A stretch of 64,000 nucleotides of DNA. It comes from Hyphomicrobiaceae bacterium. GTDB lineage: Bacteria; Pseudomonadota; Alphaproteobacteria; Rhizobiales; Hyphomicrobiaceae. The DNA lies in contig WBUN01000008.1 of the NCBI GenBank assembly GCA_008933705.1, positions 49,076-113,075 of the forward strand, read 5' to 3'. The notes beneath the pieces are model-generated. The model made no database searches. It worked only from the letters and a program-made list of their open reading frames with translations, and was not told where the DNA came from. This document shows positions 28,121 to 38,200 of the stretch, one piece after another; the first letter of the stretch is position 1; each line of letters opens with the position of its first letter. The position numbers and the translations under genes are program-made.

Positions 28121-28666
28121 ATGGCTCAGAAAGTCACCGCCGGCACGGCCGTCCCCGATCAACCGGGGCACGCCAAGGTGTTCCCGCCGCTCGATCCCGG
28201 CACGTTCGCGCCGCAGCTCATCTGGCTCGCGCTGACTTTCGGCCTTCTCTACCTCATCCTGTCACGCGTGGCGCTGCCGCGCGTCGGCGAGGTGATCGAA
28301 GAGCGAAGCGACCGCATCAAGCGCGACCTTGGGCAGGCGGAGAAGCTCAAGGAGGAGACCGAGCAGGCGCTTGCTGCCTATGAGCAGGCGCTCGCGGAGG
28401 CTCGCGGCAAGGCCAATGCCATTGCCAAGAGCATGCGCGACAACCTTACGGCCGAGGTGGACAAGGAGCGCGCGAAGGTCGAGGCGCTGATCGCTCAGAA
28501 GCTCACCGAGGCGGAAGCGCGCATCGCGCAGACCAAGTCCAAGGCCCTGGCGAGCGTCAATGACATTGCTACCGACATTGCCGGTGCCATCGTCACAAAG
28601 CTGACCGGTGCCGAGGTGAGCAAGGAAGAAGTGCAGAAAGCGCTGATCCGGCGCGCTGCAGAGTAG
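28121..28666 (+). CDS. atpG: ATP synthase F0 subunit b'
   Basis: Peripheral-stalk subunit, 181 residues. One N-terminal membrane helix (QLIWLALTFGLLYLILSRV) is followed by a long charged coiled coil (RVGEVIEERSDRIKRDLGQA onward). Photosynthetic bacteria and most alphaproteobacteria have two unlike b subunits; this one, with the longer polar N-terminus before the helix, is b'. The symbol varies (atpF2, atpX, atpG). It lies 12 nt before the b gene. Confidence 0.92.
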   Translation: MAQKVTAGTAVPDQPGHAKVFPPLDPGTFAPQLIWLALTFGLLYLILSRVALPRVGEVIEERSDRIKRDLGQAEKLKEETEQALAAYEQALAEARGKANAIAKSMRDNLTAEVDKERAKVEALIAQKLTEAEARIAQTKSKALASVNDIATDIAGAIVTKLTGAEVSKEEVQKALIRRAAE

Positions 28667-28677
28667 GAGAGTAGGCC

Positions 28678-29163
28678 ATGACGAGGATGGCGGAATTCTG
28701 GGTCGCGGTGTCGTTCATCGCGTTCCTGCTCATCCTGCTCTACTACAAAGTGCCGGGAATGATCGGCAAGATGCTCGACGAGCGCGCCGAAGGCATCCGC
28801 AAGGAGCTCGACGAGGCGCGCCGCCTGCGCGAGGAAGCGCAGAAGCTTCTGGCCGACTATCAGCAGAAGCACCGCAACGCCGGTCAGGAGGCCGAGGCGA
28901 TCGTGGAGCAGGCGCGGCGCGAGGCCGAGTCTCTCGCGCATGAAACCCGCGCCGGCCTCAAGGATACGCTCGAGCGTCGCACCAGGCTCGCCGAGGACAA
29001 GATTGCCCGCGCCGAGGCGCAGGCGGTTGACGAGGTACGGGCCGCCGCCGTCGAGCTGGCGGTCGCCGCGGCCGAGAAGATCCTGCGCGAGAAGGCCGCC
29101 GGCGCCGGCGGCAAGGCCCTGATCGATCAGGGCATCCGTGACCTCAAGGGCCGGCTGAACTGA
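28678..29163 (+). CDS. atpF: ATP synthase F0 subunit b
   Basis: Second peripheral-stalk subunit, 161 residues: membrane helix FWVAVSFIAFLLILLYYKVP directly at the N-terminus, then a coiled coil rich in Ala, Glu and Arg that reaches up to F1. It pairs with b' from the preceding gene. Last gene of the operon; no clear terminator is visible in the 63 nt before the convergent aminotransferase gene. Confidence 0.94.
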   Translation: MTRMAEFWVAVSFIAFLLILLYYKVPGMIGKMLDERAEGIRKELDEARRLREEAQKLLADYQQKHRNAGQEAEAIVEQARREAESLAHETRAGLKDTLERRTRLAEDKIARAEAQAVDEVRAAAVELAVAAAEKILREKAAGAGGKALIDQGIRDLKGRLN

Positions 29164-29226
29164 GGCGATCGCGCGTGCTGGTGCTGTGGGCGGGGCGCGG
29201 TCCCCGATGGCTGCGGCTGGGCCCTC

Positions 29227-30450
29227 TCAAATCATCCGCGCCAGACGCTTGATCCCTTCATCGATCTGCTCCTCGCCCGGCAGCGAGTAGCTGAGGCGGA
29301 TGGTGTTGCGGCCGCGGCCGTCGAAGAAGAACGCTGCTCCCGGCACGAAGGCGACCTTTGCCTCTGCCACGGCGCGCTCCAGCAGCTTCGCCCCGTCACA
29401 TCCCTCCGGCAGCCGCACCCATACGAACAGCCCGCCCTGCGGCTGCGTCCAGGTCGCGCCCTTCGGCATGTACCGCTCCAGCGCCGCCAGCATGGCGTCT
29501 CGACGCCGCCGGTAGTGTACGCGCGCGGCCGTCACCTGGCGCTCATAGGATGTTTCGGCGAGGCGCCGCATCACCATCTGGTTGATGGTTGCGCTGTTGA
29601 GATCGGACGCCTGCTTTACGAGCACCAGGCGACGGATCAGCGGCTTCGGTCCGGCGATCCAGCCGACGCGCAGCCCCGGCGACAGCGTCTTGGAGAACGT
29701 GCCGCAATAGATGGTGTGCGCCCGGTCGATGCTGCCGCATTGCGCAACGTTGAGGGCCTGGATGGCCGGCAGCGGCTCGCCGTCGAAGCGCAACGCCGCA
29801 TATGCTGAATCCTCGATGATCGGGATATCGAGCTCAGTCGCCAGGTCGAGCAGTCGTTTGCGGGCAGCCACCGACAGCGTCTCGCCCGTGGGATTGGCGA
29901 AGTCCGGCACGATATAGGCGAACTTGACGGAGCCGCCTCCAGCCGCTGCCCGTTCTGTGTACGACGCCGGCGTGCGGTTGCCCTGCTCGGGGCGCAGCTC
30001 ATCGTAGCGCGGCTCGTAGGCCGAGAAAGCCTGCAGCGCACCGAGATAGGTCGGCGTGGTGACGAGCGCCGTATCGCTCGGCGACAACAGCACCCGTCCC
30101 AGGAATTCCAGCGCCTGCTGCGATCCGCAGGTGATGACGATGTTGTCCTCGTCGCAAGGCACGCCGAGACGGTCCATATGGCGCACGATCCACTGCCTGA
30201 GCGGCTGGTAGCCCTCGCTGACGGAATACTGCAGCGCGGCGCCAGCGCCTGCCCCCGAGAGCACCTCGGCATAGGCCGTCCGAGCGGCCTCAAGAGGGAA
30301 CAGCGCGGGATCGGGGATGCCGCCTGCAAAGGAGATGATGCCGGGCTCCTCCAGCAGTTTCAGCAGCTCACGGATCTCGGAGGCCCGCATATGCTCGGCA
30401 CGGCCGGCATAGCGCGGCTCCCACTCGGCGGCTTGCGCGCGATTGGACAT
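29227..30450 (-). CDS. PLP-dependent aminotransferase, class I/II (aromatic / 2-aminoadipate type)
   Basis: Fold-I aminotransferase of 407 residues. Seen: SFAGGIPDPALFP near the N-terminus, DNIVITCGSQQALEFLGRVL, PDFANPTGETLS, and the PLP-lysine motif YCGTFSKTLSPGLRVGW near residue 245. This pattern is that of the LysN/ARO8-like group, which handles aromatic amino acids, 2-aminoadipate or branched-chain amino acids; it is also the C-terminal half of MocR regulators, but no HTH is present here. Its promoter has an unusual palindromic operator (30484-30498). An oxidoreductase for aryl-pyruvates nearby makes aromatic substrates attractive, by inference. Confidence 0.9.
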   Translation of the reverse strand: MSNRAQAAEWEPRYAGRAEHMRASEIRELLKLLEEPGIISFAGGIPDPALFPLEAARTAYAEVLSGAGAGAALQYSVSEGYQPLRQWIVRHMDRLGVPCDEDNIVITCGSQQALEFLGRVLLSPSDTALVTTPTYLGALQAFSAYEPRYDELRPEQGNRTPASYTERAAAGGGSVKFAYIVPDFANPTGETLSVAARKRLLDLATELDIPIIEDSAYAALRFDGEPLPAIQALNVAQCGSIDRAHTIYCGTFSKTLSPGLRVGWIAGPKPLIRRLVLVKQASDLNSATINQMVMRRLAETSYERQVTAARVHYRRRRDAMLAALERYMPKGATWTQPQGGLFVWVRLPEGCDGAKLLERAVAEAKVAFVPGAAFFFDGRGRNTIRLSYSLPGEEQIDEGIKRLARMI

Positions 30451-30478
30451 GGCCCAGGCTCCATTTCTCGTTGGACCA

Positions 30479-30508
30479 ATTATGTCAGCATTGCTGACCT
30501 ATTTGCAA
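30479..30508 (-). promoter_or_regulatory. Aminotransferase promoter with palindromic operator
   Basis: On the minus strand: -35 TTGCAA (30508-30503), 18 nt, -10 CATAAT (30484-30479), 28 nt upstream of the start codon. A perfect 15-bp palindrome GTCAGCA-T-TGCTGAC (30484-30498) fills most of the spacer. A dimeric regulator bound there would block the polymerase. Confidence 0.6.
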
Positions 30509-30642
30509 CCCGCGCCTTGTGGGCCGCTTGCGCTGAGGCCAATCCTGCCGAAAACCGTAGCGGCGCTTGACCACAGTGCCAGGACGGACCAGAGCGGCGA
30601 TAGGAACGCGCTGACGCGCGCCGCAGGCGCAAACCAAGGGTC

Positions 30643-31893
30643 ATGATGATGAGCACGGAGCTGTCGCGACCGAAGAACCAGATCCGCTTTCTTCTGCTCG
30701 AGGGCATTGCGCAATCGGCGGTCGCGGTGCTGCAGGCCGCCGGCTACTCCAATATCCAGCAGCTGCCGAGGGCGCTCGAGCAGGACGCCTTGATCGAGGC
30801 CTTGAGGGGTGTGCACGTCGTCGGCATCAGGTCGCGCACGCAACTCACCCGCCCCATCATCGAGACGGCGAAGACGTTGGTGGCAGTAGGCTGCTTCTCG
30901 GTCGGCACCAATCAGGTCGATCTGAACGCGGCCCGGCTGTGCGGCATTCCCGTCTTCAATGCCCCTTTCTCCAACACGCGCAGCGTCGCCGAGCTCACCA
31001 TTGCAGAAATCGTCATGCTGTTCCGCGGCACCTTCACCAAATCCATGGCGGCGCATCAGGGACGGTGGATCAAGAGCGCGGCCGACAGCGTCGAGGTGCG
31101 CGGAAAGGCGCTTGGCATCGTCGGCTACGGCAATATTGGCACGCAGCTCGCCATCCTGGCCGAGGCCATGGGCATGCGTGTCATCTATTTCGATCGCTCA
31201 GACAAGCTGCGTCATGGCAACGTCGAGTCGGCCGACAGCCTTGCCGACCTGCTGTCGCGCTCCGACGTCGTCTCCCTGCACGTGCCGGATACGCCTGACA
31301 CCCGAGGCATGATCGGGGCTGCAGAAATCCGCACGATGAAGCCCGGCAGCTTCCTCATCAACAACGCGCGCGGCACGCTTGTCGACATTGATGCCCTGGC
31401 GGCGGCATTGCGCGACGGGCATCTGCGGGGCGCAGCCATCGACGTGTTCCCGGCCGAGCCGAAGTCCAACGCCGAGGAGTTCAAGAGCCCGCTGCGGGGC
31501 CTCGACAACGTCATCCTCACACCCCACGTAGGGGGATCGACGGAGGAGGCGCAGGAACGCATCGGCGACGAGGTCGCGCGCAAGCTCGTCGAATACTCGG
31601 ACGTGGGGTCGACCATCGGTGCGGTCAATTTCCCGCAGGTGCAACTATCGAAGCGAACCGGCGTGACGCGCTTCATCCAGGTGCAGTCCAACCTGCCGGG
31701 GGAGCTGCGCAAGCTCAACGACGTGTTCGCGAGCCGGCAGATCAACATCGCCGCGCAGCAATACCAGACCGACGGCGAGATCGGCTATGTCGTGCTCGAT
31801 GCGGAGGGCGAGGTGCCCGGCGCAATCGACATGCTCACCGAGATCCGCGCGCTCTCCGGGACGATACGCGCGCGCCTGCTCAACCGGGCCTGA
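30643..31893 (+). CDS. serA: D-3-phosphoglycerate dehydrogenase
   Basis: NAD-dependent enzyme that starts serine synthesis, about 414-416 residues, of the short E. coli-like type with one C-terminal ACT domain. Seen: IGTNQVDLNAA and NAPFSNTRSVAELTI in the catalytic domain, the dinucleotide site GIVGYGNIGTQLAILAEAMG, the catalytic Arg/Glu/His set (NNARGTLVDI, PAEPKS, LTPHVGGSTEEAQ), and the C-terminal ACT region ending LSGTIRARLLN. Three ATGs lie in tandem (30643, 30646, 30649) after AAGGG (30636-30640); the second or third has the better spacing. Serine feedback through the ACT domain is expected from the family. Confidence 0.95.
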   Translation: MMMSTELSRPKNQIRFLLLEGIAQSAVAVLQAAGYSNIQQLPRALEQDALIEALRGVHVVGIRSRTQLTRPIIETAKTLVAVGCFSVGTNQVDLNAARLCGIPVFNAPFSNTRSVAELTIAEIVMLFRGTFTKSMAAHQGRWIKSAADSVEVRGKALGIVGYGNIGTQLAILAEAMGMRVIYFDRSDKLRHGNVESADSLADLLSRSDVVSLHVPDTPDTRGMIGAAEIRTMKPGSFLINNARGTLVDIDALAAALRDGHLRGAAIDVFPAEPKSNAEEFKSPLRGLDNVILTPHVGGSTEEAQERIGDEVARKLVEYSDVGSTIGAVNFPQVQLSKRTGVTRFIQVQSNLPGELRKLNDVFASRQINIAAQQYQTDGEIGYVVLDAEGEVPGAIDMLTEIRALSGTIRARLLNRA

Positions 31894-31911
31894 CGGAAGC
31901 CTCGGCGCAAC

Positions 31912-32496
31912 TCACCCGCGGCAACGCGCTGCGCGCTCGGCGCGAAGCTCGGCCTCCACCTCGGCATTGAGAGCGCGGACACGCGCCACCCGGTCCGGTG
32001 CAACACCGGGCACCGGCGCCCGGAACGTGCGTGCGGCAGCCGCAATGTCGTCCAATGCCCGGACCAGCTCGTCGCAGGTGAGCCGCGTGCGCAAGGCGCG
32101 ATAGGCGAACAGGCGGGTGCCGTTCGCGTACTCCACGGGCGAATGCGGCTGCCCGATCCAGCTCCGTTTCGGATCTTCGACAAGAGCCTTCAGCCGCGCC
32201 AGGCACTCGCTGTTGCTGCCGCAGCCTGCAAGGTCCGGACCGCCAGCCGCATCGACTTTCGGCTTTGCTTGAGGCTTTGGCTGCGGCGAGGTGCGCGCCG
32301 TCTTGACGATCTTGGGGGCGGGCTGGCTCCTGGTGACCTGCACATCCCAGTCCTTGATCGATCCGCGCTCTGCGGAGACGTAGGTCGGCGGTTCTTGACG
32401 GCCGAAGAAGGTGCAGCCGGCCAGCAGCATCGCAGCCGATGCGAGGCAACTCATGGTAGCCAGGGCGCGCAGGCGGCGCTGCAATTGATGGAGCAT
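31912..32496 (-). CDS. Hypothetical lipoprotein
   Basis: A 194-residue protein with a lipoprotein signal (ALATMSCLASAAMLLAGC, lipobox LAGC). The mature part opens with a Pro/Lys-rich linker, then a helical domain with four cysteines (AGCGSNSECLARLKALVEDP, RTRLTCDELVRALDDIAAAA, and a final RCRG). ATG 32496 has AAGG 7-10 nt upstream; an earlier ATG at 32520 has none. The family is not recognised. It converges with serA at the 3' end and is followed on the same strand, upstream, by another secreted protein gene (32557-33033). Confidence 0.7.
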   Translation of the reverse strand: MLHQLQRRLRALATMSCLASAAMLLAGCTFFGRQEPPTYVSAERGSIKDWDVQVTRSQPAPKIVKTARTSPQPKPQAKPKVDAAGGPDLAGCGSNSECLARLKALVEDPKRSWIGQPHSPVEYANGTRLFAYRALRTRLTCDELVRALDDIAAAARTFRAPVPGVAPDRVARVRALNAEVEAELRAERAARCRG

Positions 32497-32556
32497 TTTC
32501 AGGCCTTGCGGAGATGGCATGCAACGCCATCATCCGGGACAGTCGATAAGAAACTG

Positions 32557-33033
32557 CTAACCGAATTGGAAGGCCTGCTCGCGGCTGCAGCGCACCTGCC
32601 ACGGTGTGGGCTGATTGTTGGACGTGAACCGGCCGTCGCGGACCGTGTACTCCGTGCCTTCGACGGTGCTGTTGGCCATGGCTCTGACCCGGCCGTCAGG
32701 CCCCTTCATCAGCACGAATTTCCGTGTTTGCGCCAACGCTGAGAAGTGGATGACGAGCTCGAGTGTGCCATCCCGGCCGATGGTCGCCTCCAGAACGTCG
32801 TTGCTGTCCCGCCGGGAGCCGAACTCGCGCCGGTGCACGACCTTGCCGCCGCTTGTGGCAAGGTAGGTCAGGTAGCCGTTGCCGCTGCTCGCCGGCTGGC
32901 TGCAATCCAACGCCCAGGTGCCGAGCAGTCCCCATTGGGCCAACGTCTCTGCGGTCGTCGCGGCGCGTGCCACACCGGATGGAGCTGCGAGGACCACCAG
33001 GACAAGACCCAGCGTGCGCGCTAATGCAAGCAT
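32557..33033 (-). CDS. Secreted hypothetical protein
   Basis: A 158-residue protein with a Sec signal (MLALARTLGLVLVVLAAPSGVARA) and a beta-rich mature domain opening QWGLLGTWALDCSQPASSGN and ending TPWQVRCSREQAFQFG; the Cys near each end could pair. This GTWxxDCxxP opening is seen in several exported proteins of alphaproteobacteria, but I do not know a function. The ATG at 33033 has AGGTGA just upstream. A much longer frame reads in from 35040 but runs antisense through the acyl-CoA synthetase gene and is not believed. Confidence 0.72.
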   Translation of the reverse strand: MLALARTLGLVLVVLAAPSGVARAATTAETLAQWGLLGTWALDCSQPASSGNGYLTYLATSGGKVVHRREFGSRRDSNDVLEATIGRDGTLELVIHFSALAQTRKFVLMKGPDGRVRAMANSTVEGTEYTVRDGRFTSNNQPTPWQVRCSREQAFQFG

Positions 33034-33159
33034 GCAATTCACCTGTTGCTGTTGATCGCTGATCGGATGGTCGATCGCTGATAGGATGAATGCGATCATT
33101 TGCCATGAGGCGGGCCACTGCAAGCACTGGATGCCATTTCTTCTGCGTCGGAGATCACC

Positions 33160-35259
33160 TTGAGCTTCAATCGCCTTTTCCACCCGCGAGGTATTGCCAT
33201 CATCGGCGCTTCCGCGGATCTGTCCCGCATCGGCGGCCATCCGATCAAGGCTCTGAAGGCATCCGGCTACAAGGGTGGCATATTCCCCATCAACCCCAAA
33301 TATCCGGAGATGCACGGCCTCAAGTGCTTTCCGGACGTCATGTCGATCGGCTCGCCCTGCGATCTGGCGATCGTTGCCGTCCCCGCGCCCGCTGTCGCGC
33401 AGGCGATTTGTGATTGCGGCAAGGCCGGCGTGCCTTTCGCGGTTGTGCTCACGGCAGGGTTCCGCGAGACAGGCGGCGAGGGGCGCACTCTGGAAGCGGA
33501 GTTGAAGCGCGCCGTTGCAGAGAGCGGCGTGCGCATTATCGGGCCCAACTGCCAGGGCATGCTCGCAATCCAGGAGCGCGTCTGGGCCGTATTCGGCGGC
33601 GTGGCCGACGAGACCGGATTGCGCCCCGGCAGCGTCTCCTGCGCCTTCCAGTCCGGCGGCTTCGGCTACGGTATCGTCAACCTGGCCGAGGCCCAGGGAG
33701 TAGGCTTCCGGTATTGCGTCTCCACGGGCAACGAGGCCGACATCACGACACCAGATCTGCTGTCTGCATTTCTGGATGATCCCGGCACGTCGCTCGCCTT
33801 CACCTATCTCGAGGGTACGCCGGATGCGCGTCGCTTCCTGGAGATCGGCCGCAAGTCGCTGGAGACCGGCAAACCCATCCTGGTCTGGAAGGCGGCGACC
33901 AGCGATACAGGTGCCAAGGCCGCCGCCTCGCATACCGCAAACATGACCGGCAGCTATGATCTCTATCGCGCCGCCATGCGCCAATCCGGCATCATCGAGG
34001 TCGATGATGTCGAGCCCATCGTCGACATTGCCAAGCTGTTTGCTCAGCAGCGTCTGCCCAGAGGCAATTCGGTTGGGGTGCTGTCGATCTCCGGCGGCTC
34101 CGGTGTCGTGTTCGCCGACCGCGCCGCGCGCGAGGGCCTGGCGCTGCCGCCCTTCTCCGAGCCAACGTTGGCGGCGCTGCGCAAGATCATCCCGTCGTTC
34201 GGCTCGGCACAGAATCCGGCTGACGTCACAGCGGGTGTCTTCAACGACATGTCGCTGTTCACCAGCACGCTGGAGATCGTGCTCGCCGATCCTGCGATCG
34301 ATCAGCTGTCGGTTCTGCTGGCCTCGATCAGCGGCCGGCACGTCATGCGCGCAGCACAGGCCATCGCCGCGGCTGCGGCAAAGACGGACAAGCCGGTGCA
34401 TGTGGCCTGGTCGGCGCGGCGCGAGAAGTCTCCCGAGGCCGCCGAAATCCTGGAAGCGGCCAAGGTGCCGTTCGTCACGACGCCTGTTCGGCTGGCACAG
34501 GCGGTCTCGGTCCTGGCACGCTTTGCCGGCGATCGCCGCCGGCTGCTGCCGCGCAAGGCGCCTCCGCCTGGCGCGCCGAAGGGGCTCGAGCTCCCGCCCG
34601 GCGAGACCACCTTGAGCGAAGCAGAGAGCAAGGCCGTGTTGCAGGCCTTCGGCATTGCGATTGTACGTGAGGTCTTCGTGGCCGCCGGCCACGATGTTGG
34701 CGCAGCGGCGAAAGACCTGAAAGGTCCGTTCGCGGTCAAGGTGGTCTCGCGGCAGGTTGCGCACAAGACAGAAGCCGGCGGGGTGAAGCTTGGAGTGCCT
34801 CCCGAGGGGCTGGCGGAGGCTGCCCGCACCGTCACGGACAACGCCGTGAAGGCCGTGCCGGCCGCGAAAATCGATGGTGTGCTGGTCAGCGAGATGGCAC
34901 AGGGCCTGGAGACGCTGATTGGCGTGATTAACGACGCGGCCTTCGGTCCCGCGGTGGCGCTCGGTCTCGGTGGCGTCCTCACCGAGGTGCTCAAGGATGT
35001 GACCTACCGCATCGCCCCGTTCGACATCGAGACGGCGCACGACATGATCGCGGAGCTGCGAGCGGCCAAGCTGTTCGACGGCTATCGCGGCAAGCCAGCG
35101 GCCGACAAGGAGGCGCTGGCGCGGACTCTCGTCGCCGTATCGCAGATGGCCATGGCGCTCGCCCCGAGGCTCAAGGAGATGGATATCAATCCGATCTTCG
35201 TCGGACCCGCCGGGCAGGGCGTTGCCGCCGCCGATGCGCTCATTGCCCTGAAGGCGTAG
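33160..35259 (+). CDS. ADP-forming acyl-CoA synthetase (acetate-CoA ligase family)
   Basis: Single-chain enzyme of 699 residues that interconverts acyl-CoA + ADP + Pi with acid + ATP + CoA. Domains in order: CoA-binding Rossmann domain (LFHPRGIAIIGASADLSRIG), succinyl-CoA-ligase-like domain (SVSCAFQSGGFGYGIV; phospho-His in AASHTANMTGSYDLY near residue 252), and a C-terminal ATP-grasp domain from about residue 485 (LSEAESKAVLQAFGIAIVRE, GPFAVKVVSRQVAHKTEAGG). The start is TTG 33160 with GGAG before it. It converges with the indolepyruvate oxidoreductase gene, whose acyl-CoA products it could use. Confidence 0.9.
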   Translation: MSFNRLFHPRGIAIIGASADLSRIGGHPIKALKASGYKGGIFPINPKYPEMHGLKCFPDVMSIGSPCDLAIVAVPAPAVAQAICDCGKAGVPFAVVLTAGFRETGGEGRTLEAELKRAVAESGVRIIGPNCQGMLAIQERVWAVFGGVADETGLRPGSVSCAFQSGGFGYGIVNLAEAQGVGFRYCVSTGNEADITTPDLLSAFLDDPGTSLAFTYLEGTPDARRFLEIGRKSLETGKPILVWKAATSDTGAKAAASHTANMTGSYDLYRAAMRQSGIIEVDDVEPIVDIAKLFAQQRLPRGNSVGVLSISGGSGVVFADRAAREGLALPPFSEPTLAALRKIIPSFGSAQNPADVTAGVFNDMSLFTSTLEIVLADPAIDQLSVLLASISGRHVMRAAQAIAAAAAKTDKPVHVAWSARREKSPEAAEILEAAKVPFVTTPVRLAQAVSVLARFAGDRRRLLPRKAPPPGAPKGLELPPGETTLSEAESKAVLQAFGIAIVREVFVAAGHDVGAAAKDLKGPFAVKVVSRQVAHKTEAGGVKLGVPPEGLAEAARTVTDNAVKAVPAAKIDGVLVSEMAQGLETLIGVINDAAFGPAVALGLGGVLTEVLKDVTYRIAPFDIETAHDMIAELRAAKLFDGYRGKPAADKEALARTLVAVSQMAMALAPRLKEMDINPIFVGPAGQGVAAADALIALKA

Positions 35260-35268
35260 CCGCGAGGG

Positions 35269-38200
35269 CTACTCCGCCGCCTTCAGGACCGTCGGCGGCG
35301 ACGGATTGCGCAGCTCCGCCAGCAACGCGGCCTCGCGGGCCTTCGCCGCCTTGTAGTTGTGATCCTTGATGTGCCCGAAGCCTTTGACGTCGAGCGGGAG
35401 CACGGCAAGCGCCACTGCCGTCGCGTGCGTAGCCGGTCCCAGCCGCTCGATGATCTCGCCGACGAGCTTCTCGTAGTCGGCGATCATCTGCCGCTCACGC
35501 CTGCGCTCGGCCGAATACCCGAAGATATCCCACATGGAGCCGCGCAACGCCTTACCCTTGGCAAGCACGCGGAAGACCGGAAGCATCCAGGGGCCAAACC
35601 GCATCTTGCGCGGCTCGCCCGTGGTCTTGTCACGGCGGGCCAGCAGCGGCGGGGCAAGATGGAACTCGAGCTTGGCACGTGCTTCGAACTGGTCGGAGAG
35701 CGCCTTTTCAAAGGCAGGATCCGCGAACAGCCGTGCCACCTCGTATTCGTCCTTGTAGGAGAGGAGCTTGAAGTAGCCGCGCGCCACGGCATCGGCGAGC
35801 GCCGATCGGCCAGGCGTCTTCTTGCGCTCAGCCTCTGCCACACGCGCAACGAAGGCACGATAGCGCTCGGCCAGCGCCGCATCCTGGTAGCCTGTCAGAT
35901 GGGTGGCGCGATAGGCGATGATGTCGTCGAGCGACTGCTGTTTGGGCAGGCTCGTTGCGGCCGGCCCGAGCATGCGATCGATCGCTGCCTTGTCATAGGC
36001 CGCCAGCCGCCCGAAGCGGAAAGCGCTCCGGCTCATCTCGACGGCTGCGCCGTTGAGCTCGATCGCCTGCTCGATTGCTTGCGAGCCGATCGGAACATGG
36101 CCGAGCTGATAGGCATAGCCGAGCATGAACATGTTGGCGGCAATGGAGTCGCCGAACAGCTTCACGGCGATGGTATGTGCATCGAACGAGTGCACCGGCG
36201 CTTTGCCGGCCCGCTCTTCGATGGCATGCCGCAACGCTGCGCCCGGCAGCTTGAGGTCGGCCTTGCGTGCGAAGTCGGCCGTCATCATCTCGTAGTCGGA
36301 GTACACGATGGCCGTGTGATCCGGTTTGACGGTTTCCAGCACCTTGTTGGAGGCGGTGACGACGAGATCACAGCCGAGCACCAGGTCCGTGCCGGCGACG
36401 CCGGCGCGGATGGCATGAATCTGGTCCGCCGACTTGGCAACGCGCATATGGCAGGCCACGGCGCCGCCTTTCTGAGCCAAGCCGGTCATGTCGATCGAGC
36501 CGAAGCCCAGACCGGCCAGATGCGCCGCTTGGCCGAGGACGGCCGAGACTGTCACGACGCCGGTCCCGCCGACGCCCGTGACCAGCATCGTGTAAGGCCG
36601 ATCGAGTACGGGCAGCGCCGGTTCCGGAATGCCCGCCAGCGCATGGGCAACGCCGGCGTCGCCCGCGACCTTCCTTGTCTTGCGCACCTTGGCGCCGTGC
36701 ACGGTGACAAAGCTCGGGCAGAAGCCATTGAGGCAGGAGAAGTCCTTATTGCAGGCCGACTGGTCGATCGTCCGCTTGGTGCCGAGCTCGGTCTCCAGCG
36801 GGCTCACGGCCACGCAGTTCGATTTCACGCCACAGTCGCCGCAGCCCTCGCAAACGGCCGGGTTGATGAACACCCGCCTGTCGGGGTCGGGAAACAGGCC
36901 CCGCTTGCGCCGCCGCCGCTTCTCGGCCGCGCAGGTCTGGTCGTAGACGAGCGCCGTTACACCCGGTATCTCGCGCAACTCTCGTTGCACCTTCTGCAGG
37001 TCGCGGCGATGGTAGATCGGAACGCCCTGCGGGATGACGCCGCGCGGATACTTGTGCGGCTCGTCGGTGACGATGACGACGTGCTCGACGCCTTCCGCGC
37101 GCACCTGGTTGACGATCATCGGCACGCTGATGCCACCGTCGAGGGTCTGCCCGCCGGTCATGGCGACGGCATCGTTATAGAGGATCTTGAACGTCATGTT
37201 GACGCCGGCCGCGTGCGCCGCCCGGATGGCTAGGCTGCCCGAATGGATGTATGTGCCATCGCCGAGGTTCTGGAACACGTGCCTGGTGTTGGAGAAGGGC
37301 GCCTCGCCGATCCAGTTGGTGCCTTCGCCGCCCATCTGGGTGAAGCCTTCGGTGTTGCGGTCCATCCAGTGGGCCATGAAATGGCAGCCGATGCCCGCAT
37401 AGGCACGTGATCCTTCCGGCACGACGGTCGACGTGTTGTGGGGGCAGCCGGGGCAGAAATAGGGAATGCGGGTCGCTGCCTCTCCGGTCATCGGCCGGTT
37501 GCCCTTGAGGCGTTTCAGGTCGGCAATGCGCGCCTTCACGTCGTCGCCCGCGCCATAGCGGATCAGTCGCTCGCCGACGCAGATGGCGATGTCGGTCGGG
37601 TCGAGCGCGCCTTTGGCCGGAAACAGCCACTGCTCGTTCTCGTCCTTCTTGCCGAGAACGCGCGGGCGGACGGGAAGATCGTAAAGCTGCTCCTTGACTT
37701 GTGTCTCGATGAGCGATCGTTTCTCCTCAACCACCAGGATGAGATCGAGGCCTTCGGCGAACTTCAGGACGCCCTGCGGCTCGAGCGGCCAGGTCATGCC
37801 GACTTTGTAGATGCGGATGCCGAGCGCGTTGGCCTTCACCTCGTCGATGCCGAGCTCGTCGAGCGCCTGGCGCACATCGAGATAGCTCTTGCCGCAGGTG
37901 ATGATGCCGATCTTCGGGTTGCTGCCGCCGCTGGTGATGATGCGGTCGAGCTTGTTGGCGCGTGCGAAGGCGAGGATGGCGGCGCGCTTGTGGTCGTGCA
38001 GCCGCGCCTCCTTGGCGAGCGCCTGATCGCCGAGGCGGATGTTCAGCCCTCCCGGCGGCATCACGAAATCGTCGGGGATCTTGATCTGGATGCGGTCGAC
38101 GCGCCCGTCCACCGTTGCGGTTGCCTCGATGTTGTCCTTCACGCACTTGAGGCCGACCCAGACGCCGGCGAAGCGCGACAGGGCAAAACCATAGATGCCG

